From contig NZ_MZXV01000082.1 in assembly GCF_003253745.1 (NCBI RefSeq), forward strand, positions 1-64,000: a DNA stretch of 64,000 nucleotides, in the 5' to 3' direction. Made by a program: the position numbers and the translations under genes. Shown here piece by piece: positions 17,867-26,571 of the stretch. The notes under the pieces were generated by a model. It did not search any database. It was not told the DNA's origin and saw nothing but the letters and a program-made list of their open reading frames with translations. Origin of the DNA: Mesorhizobium kowhaii. GTDB lineage: Bacteria > Pseudomonadota > Alphaproteobacteria > Rhizobiales > Rhizobiaceae. Every line of letters starts with the position of its first letter. Within the stretch, counting starts at the first letter, position 1.

Positions 17867-18173
17867 GTGGCCCGGTCGTCGTCACGCATGGTGCAATTGT
17901 GCAATCTGGAAGCCATGGATCAGATCCGCAAATGGCGCACGGATTTTCAGCCTGAGCGGGTCGTGCCTTACGCCACAATCGAGGAAAAGATCACCGGCGC
18001 GACGATCGCCGCCAATGGCGCTGCCTTTCGCAGCCGCGGAAACTGGGTGCGGTCTGAAGTTCAAATGCCGGCTCGCGCAGGATGGCGAGAGCGTCATCGG
18101 CTTCGAGTTCCTGGTCGGTGATCCCGTGGCCAGGGAGAAATGGGACGAGCTTGGTTTGCCTGCGGTGCATTGA
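17867..18173 (+). pseudogene. DUF930-domain gene remnant, truncated and frameshifted
   Basis: Two frames together read as the C-terminal cysteine-containing domain of DUF930 proteins: LCNLEAMDQIRKW ... DGAAFRSRGNW in one frame and LKFKCRLAQDGESVIGFEFL ... ELGLPAVH in another. The break is at a GGG run (18045-18047); dropping one G joins them as GNWCGLKFKC, which matches the family. The usual N-terminal membrane segment and proline-rich region are missing, so even without the frameshift this is a 3-prime fragment. From 18174 to 18353 I recognise nothing. Confidence 0.65.
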
Positions 18174-18353
18174 AGGATGCTGCCCTAAATCATATCCGCA
18201 CTGCCAAACCGCTCAAGGTGCTGGAGCGTCGGCCGCGCTGGGCGTTGTGCGGCGGCCCAAAAAACCTTATCAAGGCGCACGGCCGGGCAGTGGTCGATGC
18301 CATGATTTTGGCGCCACTCTTTCGCAACAGGATCGCGCTTCGCGCGTGGAAAA

Positions 18354-19184
18354 ATGACAAAAACGCTTCGCAAAACCCTTCGCAAATTCGCCATTGCCAT
18401 CCCGCTTCTTGCCCTTGGCTTTTACTTCATCCCGATCCTGACATCGGTCTTTGTCGTCCTCGGCCTCATCGATGTCCTGCGCAACGACCGCAAGGACCTG
18501 TCGCTGTTCAGCGGCTATTTCCTCGGCAACGGCCTGTTCACCTGGCTGCTTTCGCCCTTCAATCTGCTGGTCGATCTCTTGTGCTACCGGAATCCGGGCG
18601 TCTGGAAATTGGAGCAGTTTCCCGCTGACTATCAGCGCGAGGTCAATGAGGTCCTGGACATCTTCAAGGCGCGCAAGGACGAGATCATCGCCGACATCGA
18701 CGCCAATTTCGGCGCCGGCCGACGCGGCATGTATGTCTATCAATGGTACGGCAAGCACAAGATCGACAACGTCGCCGAGTTCAACAAGGATTTCAAATAC
18801 ATCAAGACGATCGCCGTCTCCGTCTTCAGCAAGCGCGAATCGACCTCATGGCATTTCGGCCCACTGCGGCTCAGCCTGCGCATTCTCTACAATCTGATCC
18901 CGGTGAAGTCGGAGATTTTCGTCGAATGCGGCAACGTCAAGAACTACTGGTATGACAATCCGCTGTTCATTTTCGATGACACGCTGCTGCATCGCTCGGT
19001 CAACGAGTATGACGGCCGCCGCTACTGCGTTTTCATGGACATCATTCGCCCATCGCCGGTTCCAGGCCTCATCGCTGGCATGCTCGCCGTCGTCTCGGTG
19101 AGCGTCGAGCGCATCAACTCGATGTTCTACAAGAACTGGAAGATGATCGGCTCGACCAAGCCGAAGAATGCCGGGACGACCTGA
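18354..19184 (+). CDS. Membrane-anchored aspartyl/asparaginyl beta-hydroxylase family protein
   Basis: A 276-residue protein with one or two N-terminal hydrophobic segments (about 12-40 and 52-77) followed by a cupin-like domain of the Asp_Arg_Hydrox family (aspartyl beta-hydroxylase, LpxO). The expected iron ligands are His167 (SWHFGPLRLSLR) and His213 (FDDTLLHRSVNEYDGRR), with Arg222 or Arg223 positioned to bind 2-oxoglutarate. The second-half pattern FDDT-LLH-NEYDGRRYCVFMDIIRP is the strongest match. LpxO hydroxylates lipid A acyl chains, but substrate cannot be assigned here. Start chosen at the ATG overlapping the end of spurious upstream frames. Confidence 0.8.
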   Translation: MTKTLRKTLRKFAIAIPLLALGFYFIPILTSVFVVLGLIDVLRNDRKDLSLFSGYFLGNGLFTWLLSPFNLLVDLLCYRNPGVWKLEQFPADYQREVNEVLDIFKARKDEIIADIDANFGAGRRGMYVYQWYGKHKIDNVAEFNKDFKYIKTIAVSVFSKRESTSWHFGPLRLSLRILYNLIPVKSEIFVECGNVKNYWYDNPLFIFDDTLLHRSVNEYDGRRYCVFMDIIRPSPVPGLIAGMLAVVSVSVERINSMFYKNWKMIGSTKPKNAGTT

Positions 19185-19365
19185 GCTTAAGATCATCAAT
19201 GCTGCCGGCCTTGCCGGCGGCATTGGGGCGCTTTGCCCGCCGCTCATGGCAACGCCCGTGCATCGCCAAGCCGCCGACGCGTTCGATTGTCTGCGCGATC
19301 CCAACCGCATCGTCGTCAGCTTCAGGGGATTGACCAGGCCGCCCTTGTGGAGGCAGTAAACGGTC

Positions 19366-19740
19366 ATGTTCAATCTGCTTCTCGTTATGGTCGGCGGCGG
19401 CATCGGCGCCGGCATTCGTCATCTCATCAACTTCGGCGCGCTGCGCCTTGTCGGCCCCAACTATCCCTGGGGCACGATGGCTATCAACATCATCGGCTCC
19501 TTCGCCATGGGCCTGTTCATCGCCACCCTGGCGCGCCGCGGCGGATCGAACGAACTCAGACTGTTCGTCGCCACCGGCATTCTTGGCGGCTTCACCACCT
19601 TTTCCGCGTTTTCGCTCGATTTCGCGACCTTATGGGAGCGGGGAGCCACACTGCCGGCGTTTGGATATGCCCTTGCCAGCGTCATTGGCGCCATTATCGC
19701 CCTGTTTCTGGGACTTTGGCTCGCAAGAACCGTTTCATAA
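19366..19740 (+). CDS. crcB: Fluoride efflux channel Fluc/CrcB
   Basis: Four-helix membrane protein of 124 residues. The signatures GTMAINIIGSFAMGLF and GILGGFTTFSAFSLD, which hold the pore asparagine and the TFS segment, are present. Fluc dimers export fluoride. I looked for a fluoride riboswitch in the 181-bp upstream gap and did not find a convincing one. It is probably co-transcribed with the pseudouridine synthase that follows. Confidence 0.95.
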   Translation: MFNLLLVMVGGGIGAGIRHLINFGALRLVGPNYPWGTMAINIIGSFAMGLFIATLARRGGSNELRLFVATGILGGFTTFSAFSLDFATLWERGATLPAFGYALASVIGAIIALFLGLWLARTVS

Positions 19741-19800
19741 TGTTATTGCCGCGCCGAGAGCGGGCCGAACCCTGCTCGGGAAACGGATAAGCGAAAAAAA

Positions 19801-20781
19801 ATGGCAGGCGTTGAACAGATCACAGTGGAGGCCGGCGAGGCGGGCATGCGGCTCGACCGCTGGTTCAAGACCCACTTCCCGGGCCTTGGCTTCGGCCATC
19901 TGCAAAAGCTGCTGCGTTCCGGCCAGATCCGCGTCGATGGTGGCCGCGTCAAGGCCGACACCCGTGTCGAGCCCGGCCAGATGGTGCGCGTTCCACCGCT
20001 CGAGGTGGACAAGAAGGGCGAGAGCGCGCTGACCGGTCACTCGATCCGCAACCAGGGCGACGCCGACGTCCTGTCGAAAATGCTGATCCATGAAGATCCC
20101 AAGGTCTTCGTCTTCAACAAGCCGGCAGGCCTTGCGGTGCAGGGCGGATCGGGCGTCACCCGCAATGTCGACGACATGCTGGAAGCCTGGCGCAACCAGA
20201 AGGGCGAAAAGCCGCGGCTGGTCCACCGGCTCGACCGTGACACTTCGGGCGTGCTGGTCGTCGCCCGCACCCGGCTTGCCGCCATGAAGCTGTCGGAAGC
20301 GTTTCGCGCCCGCGAGACCAAGAAGACCTATTGGGCGCTGGTCAAAGGCGTGCCGCCGAAGCGCGAAGACAAGATCTCGACCTGGCTGATCAAGGAGCCG
20401 ACGCCCGATGGCGATCGTGTGCGCGTCGCCGCGCATGGCGAAAAGGGCGCCGACCACGCGGTGTCCTACTACCGTATCATCGAGCAGGCGGCGCAGACGA
20501 TGACCTGGCTGGAAATGGAGCCCTACACCGGCCGCACGCACCAGCTTCGTGTCCACGCCGCCTATATCGGCTGCCCGATCCTCGGCGACCCGAAATATTT
20601 CGAGGCCGACACCAACTGGGATTTTCCCGGTGGCATTCAAAACCGCCTGCATCTGCATGCGCGCCGCATCATCATTCCGCATCCGGACAAGGGCGTCATC
20701 GACGTCACCGCGCCGATGCCGCCGCATATGCGCCAGAGCTGGAACCTGATCGGCTTCGACGACGCCAGCGCGGAGGACTGA
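19801..20781 (+). CDS. RluC-type 23S rRNA pseudouridine synthase (RluA family)
   Basis: A 326-residue enzyme with an N-terminal S4 RNA-binding domain (about 16-65: MRLDRWFKTHFPGLGFGHLQ) and an RluA catalytic domain. The catalytic aspartate is Asp145 in VHRLDRDTSG; the later EPYTGRTHQLRVH is also conserved. By family it isomerises uridines in 23S rRNA (RluC sites), but exact sites cannot be read from sequence. crcB-rluC-exporter-ATP12 are tightly packed and probably one transcript. Confidence 0.9.
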   Translation: MAGVEQITVEAGEAGMRLDRWFKTHFPGLGFGHLQKLLRSGQIRVDGGRVKADTRVEPGQMVRVPPLEVDKKGESALTGHSIRNQGDADVLSKMLIHEDPKVFVFNKPAGLAVQGGSGVTRNVDDMLEAWRNQKGEKPRLVHRLDRDTSGVLVVARTRLAAMKLSEAFRARETKKTYWALVKGVPPKREDKISTWLIKEPTPDGDRVRVAAHGEKGADHAVSYYRIIEQAAQTMTWLEMEPYTGRTHQLRVHAAYIGCPILGDPKYFEADTNWDFPGGIQNRLHLHARRIIIPHPDKGVIDVTAPMPPHMRQSWNLIGFDDASAED

Positions 20782-20783
20782 TC

Positions 20784-21701
20784 GTGAGCGGCGCGACCGA
20801 TACGCTCGACCGGCGCGACACGGTCGACATGGCCGCCGCCGCGATCATGGTCGGCCTGACCTTTTCCTGGGGGCTGAACTACGTCGCCGCTAAGATCTCC
20901 TACGCCGGTTACGATCCTGTCTTTCTGTCGATCGCGCGCTCGATCATCGGCGGTCTGTGTGTCTTCGCCTGGTGCCGCTGGCGCGGCATCGCGCTTTTCA
21001 CGCGCGATGGAACATTGCTCGCCGGCATCGCGGTTGGCGCGCTTTTCGGCGTCGAGTTCCTTTTTCTTTATGTAGGCCTGGAGCACACGACCGTCGCCCG
21101 CAACACACTGCTGGTCAACACAATGCCGTTCTGGATGTTGATTGGCGGCCAATTCCTGCTTGGCGAGGAGATCACCCTGCGCAAGTTCCTCGGCCTGCTG
21201 CTGGCCTTTGCCGGCCTTGCCGCGGTCTTTTCCGACAAGCTTGGCGGTGGCGGAGACATGCTGTTCGGCGATCTTCTGAGCCTTGGCTCCGGATTTTTCT
21301 GGGCTCTGACCAACATCCTCATCAAGCGGTCGAAGCTGGTCGAGGCGAGCGCCGAGAAGCTGCTGCTCTATCAACTCGCAGGTGCGGCAATCGTTGGCAT
21401 ACTGGTGCTGCCGCTCGCCGGTCCGCCCGTCCGCGACCCTGCCGTGCTGCCGACATTGGCTCTGCTTTTCCAAGCGGTTTACATCGTCGCCTTCACCTAT
21501 GTGCTTTGGTTCTGGCTGCTGCGGCGCTATCCGGCCTCAGGCCTGTCCAGCTTTACCTTCCTGTCGCCGGTTTTCGGCGTGCTGTGCGGCGCCATGTTCT
21601 TGAATGAGCCGCTGACCATGCGCATTTTCCTGGCACTTGGCCTGATCGCCGCCGGCTTGATCATTGTCAACCGGCCGGTGCGCAAGCTGACACCGGTGTA
21701 A
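20784..21701 (+). CDS. EamA/DMT-family membrane transporter
   Basis: A 305-residue protein with ten predicted membrane helices in two EamA repeats (GLTFSWGLNYVAAKISYAGY ... and GDLLSLGSGFFWALTNILIK ...). The chosen start is a GTG at 20784, seven bases after GGAGG and two bases after the upstream stop. Drug/metabolite transporters of this type export small metabolites; substrate unknown. Confidence 0.9.
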   Translation: MSGATDTLDRRDTVDMAAAAIMVGLTFSWGLNYVAAKISYAGYDPVFLSIARSIIGGLCVFAWCRWRGIALFTRDGTLLAGIAVGALFGVEFLFLYVGLEHTTVARNTLLVNTMPFWMLIGGQFLLGEEITLRKFLGLLLAFAGLAAVFSDKLGGGGDMLFGDLLSLGSGFFWALTNILIKRSKLVEASAEKLLLYQLAGAAIVGILVLPLAGPPVRDPAVLPTLALLFQAVYIVAFTYVLWFWLLRRYPASGLSSFTFLSPVFGVLCGAMFLNEPLTMRIFLALGLIAAGLIIVNRPVRKLTPV

Positions 21702-21713
21702 GAGAGACTTTCC

Positions 21714-22505
21714 ATGCGTGATATCCTCAACGACCTCGAAGCGGGAAAGCAGCTTTCCGATCCGGATCCGGTGCGCCGCGCCCAGATCCAGATGAAGACG
21801 CATCTGCCGAAGCGCTTCTACAAGACCGTTTCGGTGGCGCCGGTGGAGGACGGCTTTGCGGTGCATCTCGACGGCAAGCCGGTGCGCACGCCTGGCAAGG
21901 CGCTGCTGGCGCTGCCGACCGAGAGAGCGGCGGCACTCGTCGCCGACGAATTCGCCGCGCAGGGCGAAGCCATCAACCCGGTGACGATGCCGGTGATGCG
22001 CCTCGTGAACACCGCTATCGACGGCGTCGCCAGCGATCCGCAGGCGGTGCTGGAAGACATCCTGCGCTTCGCCTCGTCCGATCTGCTCTGCTACCGCACC
22101 GACGCGCCGCAAGGCTTGGTGGAGCGGCAGAACGAACATTGGGATCCGGTCCTTGATTGGGCGCGCGGCAGCCTCGGGGCTCGCTTCAATCTCGCTGAAG
22201 GCATCATCCATGTCGAGCAGCCGCGCGAAACCATCGCCGTGCTGGGAAGTCATCTTGCCCAGCGTGCCGAACCGCTGCGGCTCGCGGCCATCCACGTCAT
22301 GACCTCGCTGACCGGTTCGGCGCTGCTGGCGCTGGCCGTCGATTTCGGCGAACTCGACGCCGAGGCGGCCTGGGCCGCCGGCCATGTCGACGAGGACTGG
22401 CAGATCGAGCATTGGGGACAGGACGCCGAAGCGGTGGCGCGCCGCTCGGCCCGCAAGCGCGACATGATGGCTGCCGTCGGCCTGTTGGAAGCGCTCAAGG
22501 GCTGA
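21714..22505 (+). CDS. ATP12 family F1-ATPase assembly chaperone
   Basis: A 263-residue ATP12-type protein. The motifs PKRFYKTVSVAPVEDGFAVHLDGKPVRTPGK, MPVMRLVNTAIDGV and SSDLLCYRTDAP ... QNEHWDPVLDW are typical. Mitochondrial ATP12 binds the F1 alpha subunit before assembly; alphaproteobacterial homologues are assumed to do likewise. It sits 12 bp after the exporter gene and away from any atp operon in this window. Confidence 0.93.
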   Translation: MRDILNDLEAGKQLSDPDPVRRAQIQMKTHLPKRFYKTVSVAPVEDGFAVHLDGKPVRTPGKALLALPTERAAALVADEFAAQGEAINPVTMPVMRLVNTAIDGVASDPQAVLEDILRFASSDLLCYRTDAPQGLVERQNEHWDPVLDWARGSLGARFNLAEGIIHVEQPRETIAVLGSHLAQRAEPLRLAAIHVMTSLTGSALLALAVDFGELDAEAAWAAGHVDEDWQIEHWGQDAEAVARRSARKRDMMAAVGLLEALKG

Positions 22506-22698
22506 CGGCTCCACCGCTGGCTCCACTTCATCCCGCACCGCACCTAATACCAAAGTCATAATCCCAAAGACGCCCTGACGTTGGCGCGCGCTTTCTGTCA
22601 TTTTTTCCGCGATCGCTGTGCTTGAGTCCGTGTTCGGAGGAGGACGCGGACAGTGACTCGCAGCATCGAGGCAATGGGTCTCACGGGAGGACAATTCT

Positions 22699-24588
22699 AT
22701 GGCAATGGCATCGACTGCCGGCGGAGCTAGCCGCGGCATGACTCGGGAGGAGAAGAAGGTCATCTTCGCTTCCTCGCTCGGCACCGTTTTCGAATGGTAC
22801 GATTTCTATCTCTACGGCTCGCTGGCAGTGTTCATTGGTTCGACCTTTTTCAGTCCAACCATTCCGGAAGCGACGCGCAATATCTTCGCGCTGCTGGCTT
22901 TCGCCGCCGGCTTCCTGGTGCGCCCGTTCGGTGCACTGCTGTTCGGCCGCATCGGCGACCTTGTCGGCCGTAAATATACTTTCCTTGTCACCATGACGAT
23001 CATGGGCCTGTCGACCTTCCTGGTCGGCCTGCTGCCTGGATATGCGACTTTGGGCATCGCGGCTCCCGTGATCCTGATTGTCCTGCGCATGTTGCAGGGC
23101 CTGGCGCTGGGCGGCGAATATGGCGGCGCCGCCACCTATGTCGCCGAGCACGCGCCGGACAACCGGCGCGGTTACTACACATCGTGGATCCAGACGACGG
23201 CCACGCTCGGCCTGTTCCTGTCCCTGATCGTGATCCTGATCGTGCAAGGTTCGATGAGCAAGGAAACCTACGCTGCCTGGGGCTGGCGCATTCCGTTCAT
23301 CGTCTCCTTCCTGCTGCTCGGTATCTCGATCTGGATCAGGCTTTCGCTCTCCGAATCGCCGACCTTCCAGCGCATGAAGGACGAGGGCAAGGGCTCAAAG
23401 GCGCCTTTGACGGAAGCTTTTGGCCAGTGGAAGAATGCCAGGATCGCGCTGCTGGCGCTGCTCGGCCTGACCGCCGGCCAGGCCGTGGTCTGGTACAACG
23501 GCCAGTTCTACGCGCTGTTCTTCCTGCAGAACGTGCTCAAGGTCGAGGCGCAGTCGGTCAACATCATGATCGCCATCGCTCTGGCGATCGGCTCGATCTT
23601 CTTCGTCGTCTTCGGCTGGCTCTCCGACAAGATCGGCCGCAAGCCGATCATCATGGCGGGCCTTGCTTTGGCGATCGTCTGCACCTTCCCGTTGTTCAAG
23701 GCGCTGACCTGGGCCGCCAATCCGGCGCTCGCCAAGGCCCAGCAGAACACGCGTGCGACGGTGACGGCGGCACCCGGCGACTGCAGGTTCCAGTTCAATC
23801 CGGTCGGTACGGCGAAGTTCACGACGTCTTGCGACATCGCGACCTCGTTCCTGACCAAGAACTCGGTTCCCTATGACGTGGTGTCGACGGCCGCGGCCGG
23901 AACGGCTGCGTCGGTCAAGATCGGCAATGAGACGGTGGACTCCTACGACGCCATCGCCGCCGGCGATCAGGCGAAGGCCAAGGACGCCGCCTTCGTCAAG
24001 GCCGTCAACATGTCGTTGCGGGACGGCGGTTATCCGCTGAAGCGTGCGGCGATCAAGGTGCCGGACCAGAAACTCGACGGTTTCGTCGCCGCCAATCCGG
24101 AGCTGAAGCTCGATGCCGCCGCCATCCGCGCCGGCGAGAAGGCGACGGTCCCCACCGACCAGGCGATCAAGGACAAGCTGCTGACCGCCGACGAGGCCGC
24201 GGGCGCCCCTGAAGTCACCGTCTACAACATACCGGGTGGAGGCGCCTTCGCCATGTTCGCCGACCCGGCGGGGATCAACTGGCCGATGACGATCGGCATC
24301 CTGTTCGTCCTGGTCCTGTTCGTGACCATGGTCTATGGCCCGATTGCCGCGATCCTGGTCGAGATGTTCCCGACCCGCATCCGCTACACCGGCATGTCGT
24401 TGCCCTATCACATCGGCAATGGCTGGTTCGGCGGCCTGCTGCCGGCGACCGTGTTCGCACTCAGTGCCTACAGGGGCGATATCTACTTTGGTCTGTGGTA
24501 TCCGGTGGTCATCGCCGCGATGTCGCTGGTCATCGGCATGATCTTCGTCAGGGATACGCTTGGAACCGACCTGAACACCAAGCAGTAA
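22699..24588 (+). CDS. MFS transporter, metabolite:H+ symporter (MHS) type, with large periplasmic insert
   Basis: A 629-residue major facilitator, about 190 residues longer than usual. The N-terminal half has MHS signatures (GTVFEWYDFYLYG, GRIGDLVGRKYTF, GGEYGGAATYVAEHAP). After GWLSDKIGRKPIIMAGLALA (helix 9) a hydrophilic stretch of residues about 340-525 intervenes before helix 10 (NWPMTIGILFVLVLFVTMVY). By topology this insert faces the periplasm; it has two cysteines (362, 378) that might pair. GGGAGGACAA precedes the ATG. Substrate unknown; close relatives carry organic acids or osmolytes. Confidence 0.9.
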   Translation: MAMASTAGGASRGMTREEKKVIFASSLGTVFEWYDFYLYGSLAVFIGSTFFSPTIPEATRNIFALLAFAAGFLVRPFGALLFGRIGDLVGRKYTFLVTMTIMGLSTFLVGLLPGYATLGIAAPVILIVLRMLQGLALGGEYGGAATYVAEHAPDNRRGYYTSWIQTTATLGLFLSLIVILIVQGSMSKETYAAWGWRIPFIVSFLLLGISIWIRLSLSESPTFQRMKDEGKGSKAPLTEAFGQWKNARIALLALLGLTAGQAVVWYNGQFYALFFLQNVLKVEAQSVNIMIAIALAIGSIFFVVFGWLSDKIGRKPIIMAGLALAIVCTFPLFKALTWAANPALAKAQQNTRATVTAAPGDCRFQFNPVGTAKFTTSCDIATSFLTKNSVPYDVVSTAAAGTAASVKIGNETVDSYDAIAAGDQAKAKDAAFVKAVNMSLRDGGYPLKRAAIKVPDQKLDGFVAANPELKLDAAAIRAGEKATVPTDQAIKDKLLTADEAAGAPEVTVYNIPGGGAFAMFADPAGINWPMTIGILFVLVLFVTMVYGPIAAILVEMFPTRIRYTGMSLPYHIGNGWFGGLLPATVFALSAYRGDIYFGLWYPVVIAAMSLVIGMIFVRDTLGTDLNTKQ

Positions 24589-24612
24589 CGGACTGCACGG
24601 TAGCCAACAAAA

Positions 24613-24643
24613 AACCCGGCGCGAGCGATCGCGCCGGGTTTTT
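24613..24643. terminator. Bidirectional terminator after the MFS gene
   Basis: AACCCGGCGCGA / TCGCGCCGGGTT form a perfect 12-pair stem with loop GCGA, with a T run on the plus strand and an A run on the left. It can stop both the MFS transcript and the convergent DUF2735 transcript. Confidence 0.92.
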
Positions 24644-24676
24644 CAATGCATGGCGATATGCGACCAGGATAGGCGG

Positions 24677-24874
24677 TTAGCTTTGCCGGTCCTGCTTCGC
24701 GTCCTCGATGGCTGCCTCGTGATACCAGCCGTCGCCGAAATCCGTCCGTACACCGCGCAGCGAGGCAAGCTCTGCTGCAAACTTAGCCTTGCCGCTCAAA
24801 TTTGAGGCAGAGATGCGCGCTGCCGCCGGGAACATCAGAATTTTGGCCGACGGACGTGTGGAAATGATTTCCAT
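24677..24874 (-). CDS. DUF2735 family small protein
   Basis: A 65-residue protein (MEIISTRPSAKILMFPAAAR ... DFGDGWYHEAAIEDAKQDRQ). The SAKI-x-x-FP start and the WYHEAAI-x-EA end match DUF2735, a family found in Rhizobiales, often beside glnII. Function is unknown; divergent placement from glnII suggests a link to nitrogen metabolism, which is inference. Confidence 0.8.
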   Translation of the reverse strand: MEIISTRPSAKILMFPAAARISASNLSGKAKFAAELASLRGVRTDFGDGWYHEAAIEDAKQDRQS

Positions 24875-24943
24875 TGTCGGGCTCCTTCTTCTGCCGAACC
24901 TTGTCGATTCAACTTAGCTTCAAGATAAGGTCTGCAATCAAGT

Positions 24944-24958
24944 TAGGCAATATGCCTA
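24944..24958. promoter_or_regulatory. Dyad TAGGCA-N3-TGCCTA upstream of glnII
   Basis: A perfect 6+6 inverted repeat (TAGGCAATATGCCTA) about 130 bp upstream of the glnII sigma-54 promoter and 70 bp upstream of DUF2735. A very similar 15-bp dyad occurs at 29402-29416, upstream of glnB. Probable binding site of a dimeric regulator; identity unknown. Confidence 0.5.
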
Positions 24959-25087
24959 CGAAAAGATCAGTATTCGCCTATTATTTGTGCGAATTGCGAT
25001 TGTGATTGATCCGAACGCATTGCTTAGGCGGCTTGCCAACGTCAATCGAATGCGGCGTCAAATTTGCCGCACCTTCCAGGTCAAGAG

Positions 25088-25103
25088 TGGCACACGAATT
25101 GCA
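25088..25103 (+). promoter_or_regulatory. Sigma-54 (RpoN) promoter of glnII
   Basis: TGGCACACGAATTGCA matches the -24/-12 consensus, with GG and GC separated by exactly ten bases. Transcription would start near 25115, leaving a leader of about 75 nt. Fits the known NtrC/RpoN control of rhizobial glnII. Confidence 0.88.
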
Positions 25104-25189
25104 TTTTATTGATCCGGCAGGCCGGCTGCTGGTGGCAGACGCATGTCGACGCCGTCCAGTGTTCGGTGATCAAGCAACGAGAGGCTAGA

Positions 25190-26230
25190 ATGACGAAATA
25201 CAAGCTCGAGTACATTTGGCTCGATGGATACACCCCGGTTCCCAATCTTCGCGGCAAGACGCAGATCAAGGAATTCGCCGAATTCCCGACGCTCGAGCAG
25301 CTTCCGCTGTGGGGCTTTGATGGCTCGTCGACGATGCAGGCCGAGGGCCACAGCTCTGACTGCGTGCTGAAGCCGGTCGCGGTCTATCCGGATCCGGCCC
25401 GCAGCAACGGCGTGCTCGTCATGTGCGAAGTCATGATGCCCGATGGTGTCACGCCGCATGCCTCCAACAAGCGCGCCACCATCCTCGATGACGAGGGTGC
25501 CTGGTTCGGCTTCGAGCAGGAATATTTCTTCTACAAGGACGGCCGCCCGCTCGGCTTCCCGGAGAGCGGCTATCCCGCACCGCAGGGCCCGTACTACACC
25601 GGCGTCGGCTACTCCAATGTCGGCTCCGTCGCGCGCCAGATCGTCGAAGAGCATCTCGACCTCTGCCTTGCGGCCGGCATCAACCACGAAGGCATCAACG
25701 CCGAAGTGGCCAAGGGCCAGTGGGAATTCCAGATTTTCGGCAAGGGCTCCAAGAAGGCCGCCGACCAGATGTGGATGGCCCGCTACCTGATGCAGCGCCT
25801 GACCGAGAAGTACGGCATCGACATCGAATACCACTGCAAGCCGCTCGGCGACACCGACTGGAACGGCTCGGGCATGCACGCCAACTTCTCGACCGCCTAT
25901 ATGCGCGAAGTCGGCGGCAAGGCCTACTTTGAAGCGCTGATGGCGGCCTTTGACAAGAACCTGATGGATCACATCGCCGTCTATGGCCCGGACAACGACA
26001 AGCGTCTGACCGGCAAGCACGAGACCGCGCCGTGGAACAGGTTCAGCTATGGTATCGCCGACCGCGGTGCTTCGATCCGCGTGCCTCATTCCTTCATCAA
26101 GAACGATTACAAGGGTTATCTGGAAGACCGCCGTCCGAATTCGCAGGGCGACCCCTACCAGATCGCCTCGCAGATCCTGAAGACGATCGCCTCGGTGCCG
26201 GCGAGCGCACAGGTTTCGGCGGCCGCGTAA
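25190..26230 (+). CDS. glnII: Glutamine synthetase II (eukaryote-type)
   Basis: GSII of 346 residues joining ammonia to glutamate with ATP. MTKYKLEYIWLDGYTPVPNL, PLWGFDGSSTMQAEGHSSDC, the GINHEGINAEVAKGQWEFQ block with catalytic glutamates, and NRFSYGIADRGASIRVP are typical of the short GSII class, which lacks the adenylylation site of GSI. Start 25190 follows GAGAGGCTAG; upstream in-frame codons would include the sigma-54 promoter. Expressed under nitrogen limitation in rhizobia. Confidence 0.96.
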   Translation: MTKYKLEYIWLDGYTPVPNLRGKTQIKEFAEFPTLEQLPLWGFDGSSTMQAEGHSSDCVLKPVAVYPDPARSNGVLVMCEVMMPDGVTPHASNKRATILDDEGAWFGFEQEYFFYKDGRPLGFPESGYPAPQGPYYTGVGYSNVGSVARQIVEEHLDLCLAAGINHEGINAEVAKGQWEFQIFGKGSKKAADQMWMARYLMQRLTEKYGIDIEYHCKPLGDTDWNGSGMHANFSTAYMREVGGKAYFEALMAAFDKNLMDHIAVYGPDNDKRLTGKHETAPWNRFSYGIADRGASIRVPHSFIKNDYKGYLEDRRPNSQGDPYQIASQILKTIASVPASAQVSAAA

Positions 26231-26292
26231 GCGTTCGTCACGGCGAAACCATGCCGTGACCGTCTCAGGTCCATACTATGGTCCGTCCAAGC

Positions 26293-26326
26293 AAGAACCC
26301 CGGCGAAAGCTGGGGTTCTTTTTTGC
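26293..26326 (+). terminator. Terminator after glnII
   Basis: AAGAACCCCGGC / GCTGGGGTTCTT pair over 12 positions around a GAAA tetraloop, followed by six T. Confidence 0.93.
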
Positions 26327-26571
26327 AATGCGGGTTTGGCGCGCGCCGCTCCATCTTCGTTGCCTAGAGATAGATGGATAGACTTATGACCGGGTGAATC
26401 CGGTCATGAAAATTGGAGAGATGACTGAAAGACGAAGACTGAATCTCCAGAACCGCAGTTCTGGGACGCGCCGTTGTGTTCGCCGGTTGAGTCGAGCATT
26501 ATTGCTTGCCAAGAGGTCTGTCGTTCGGAGGGCGGCTTACTGCCGCCGTCCAGAATACGGCGTGCCAGGGA

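Larger units (their letters stand above)
24875..25189. other. Divergent regulatory region, DUF2735 / glnII
   Basis: This 315-bp AT-richer gap serves both genes. It holds the dyad at 24944-24958, a wider ATTCGC / GCGAAT dyad at about 24972-24994, and the sigma-54 promoter at 25088-25103. I could not pick out a convincing NtrC enhancer pair by eye. Confidence 0.7.

Noticed and set aside
19174..19359. Short frame between the beta-hydroxylase and crcB genes
   Set aside because: Overlaps the preceding gene, no ribosome site, and no recognisable features.
19185..19365. Fluoride riboswitch upstream of crcB
   Set aside because: The conserved GGNGAUGG start and the later UGAUG-CGCCU pieces are not present in order.
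21537..22784. 415-residue minus-strand frame across the exporter end and ATP12
   Set aside because: Both plus-strand genes are well supported by family motifs; this is a complement shadow.
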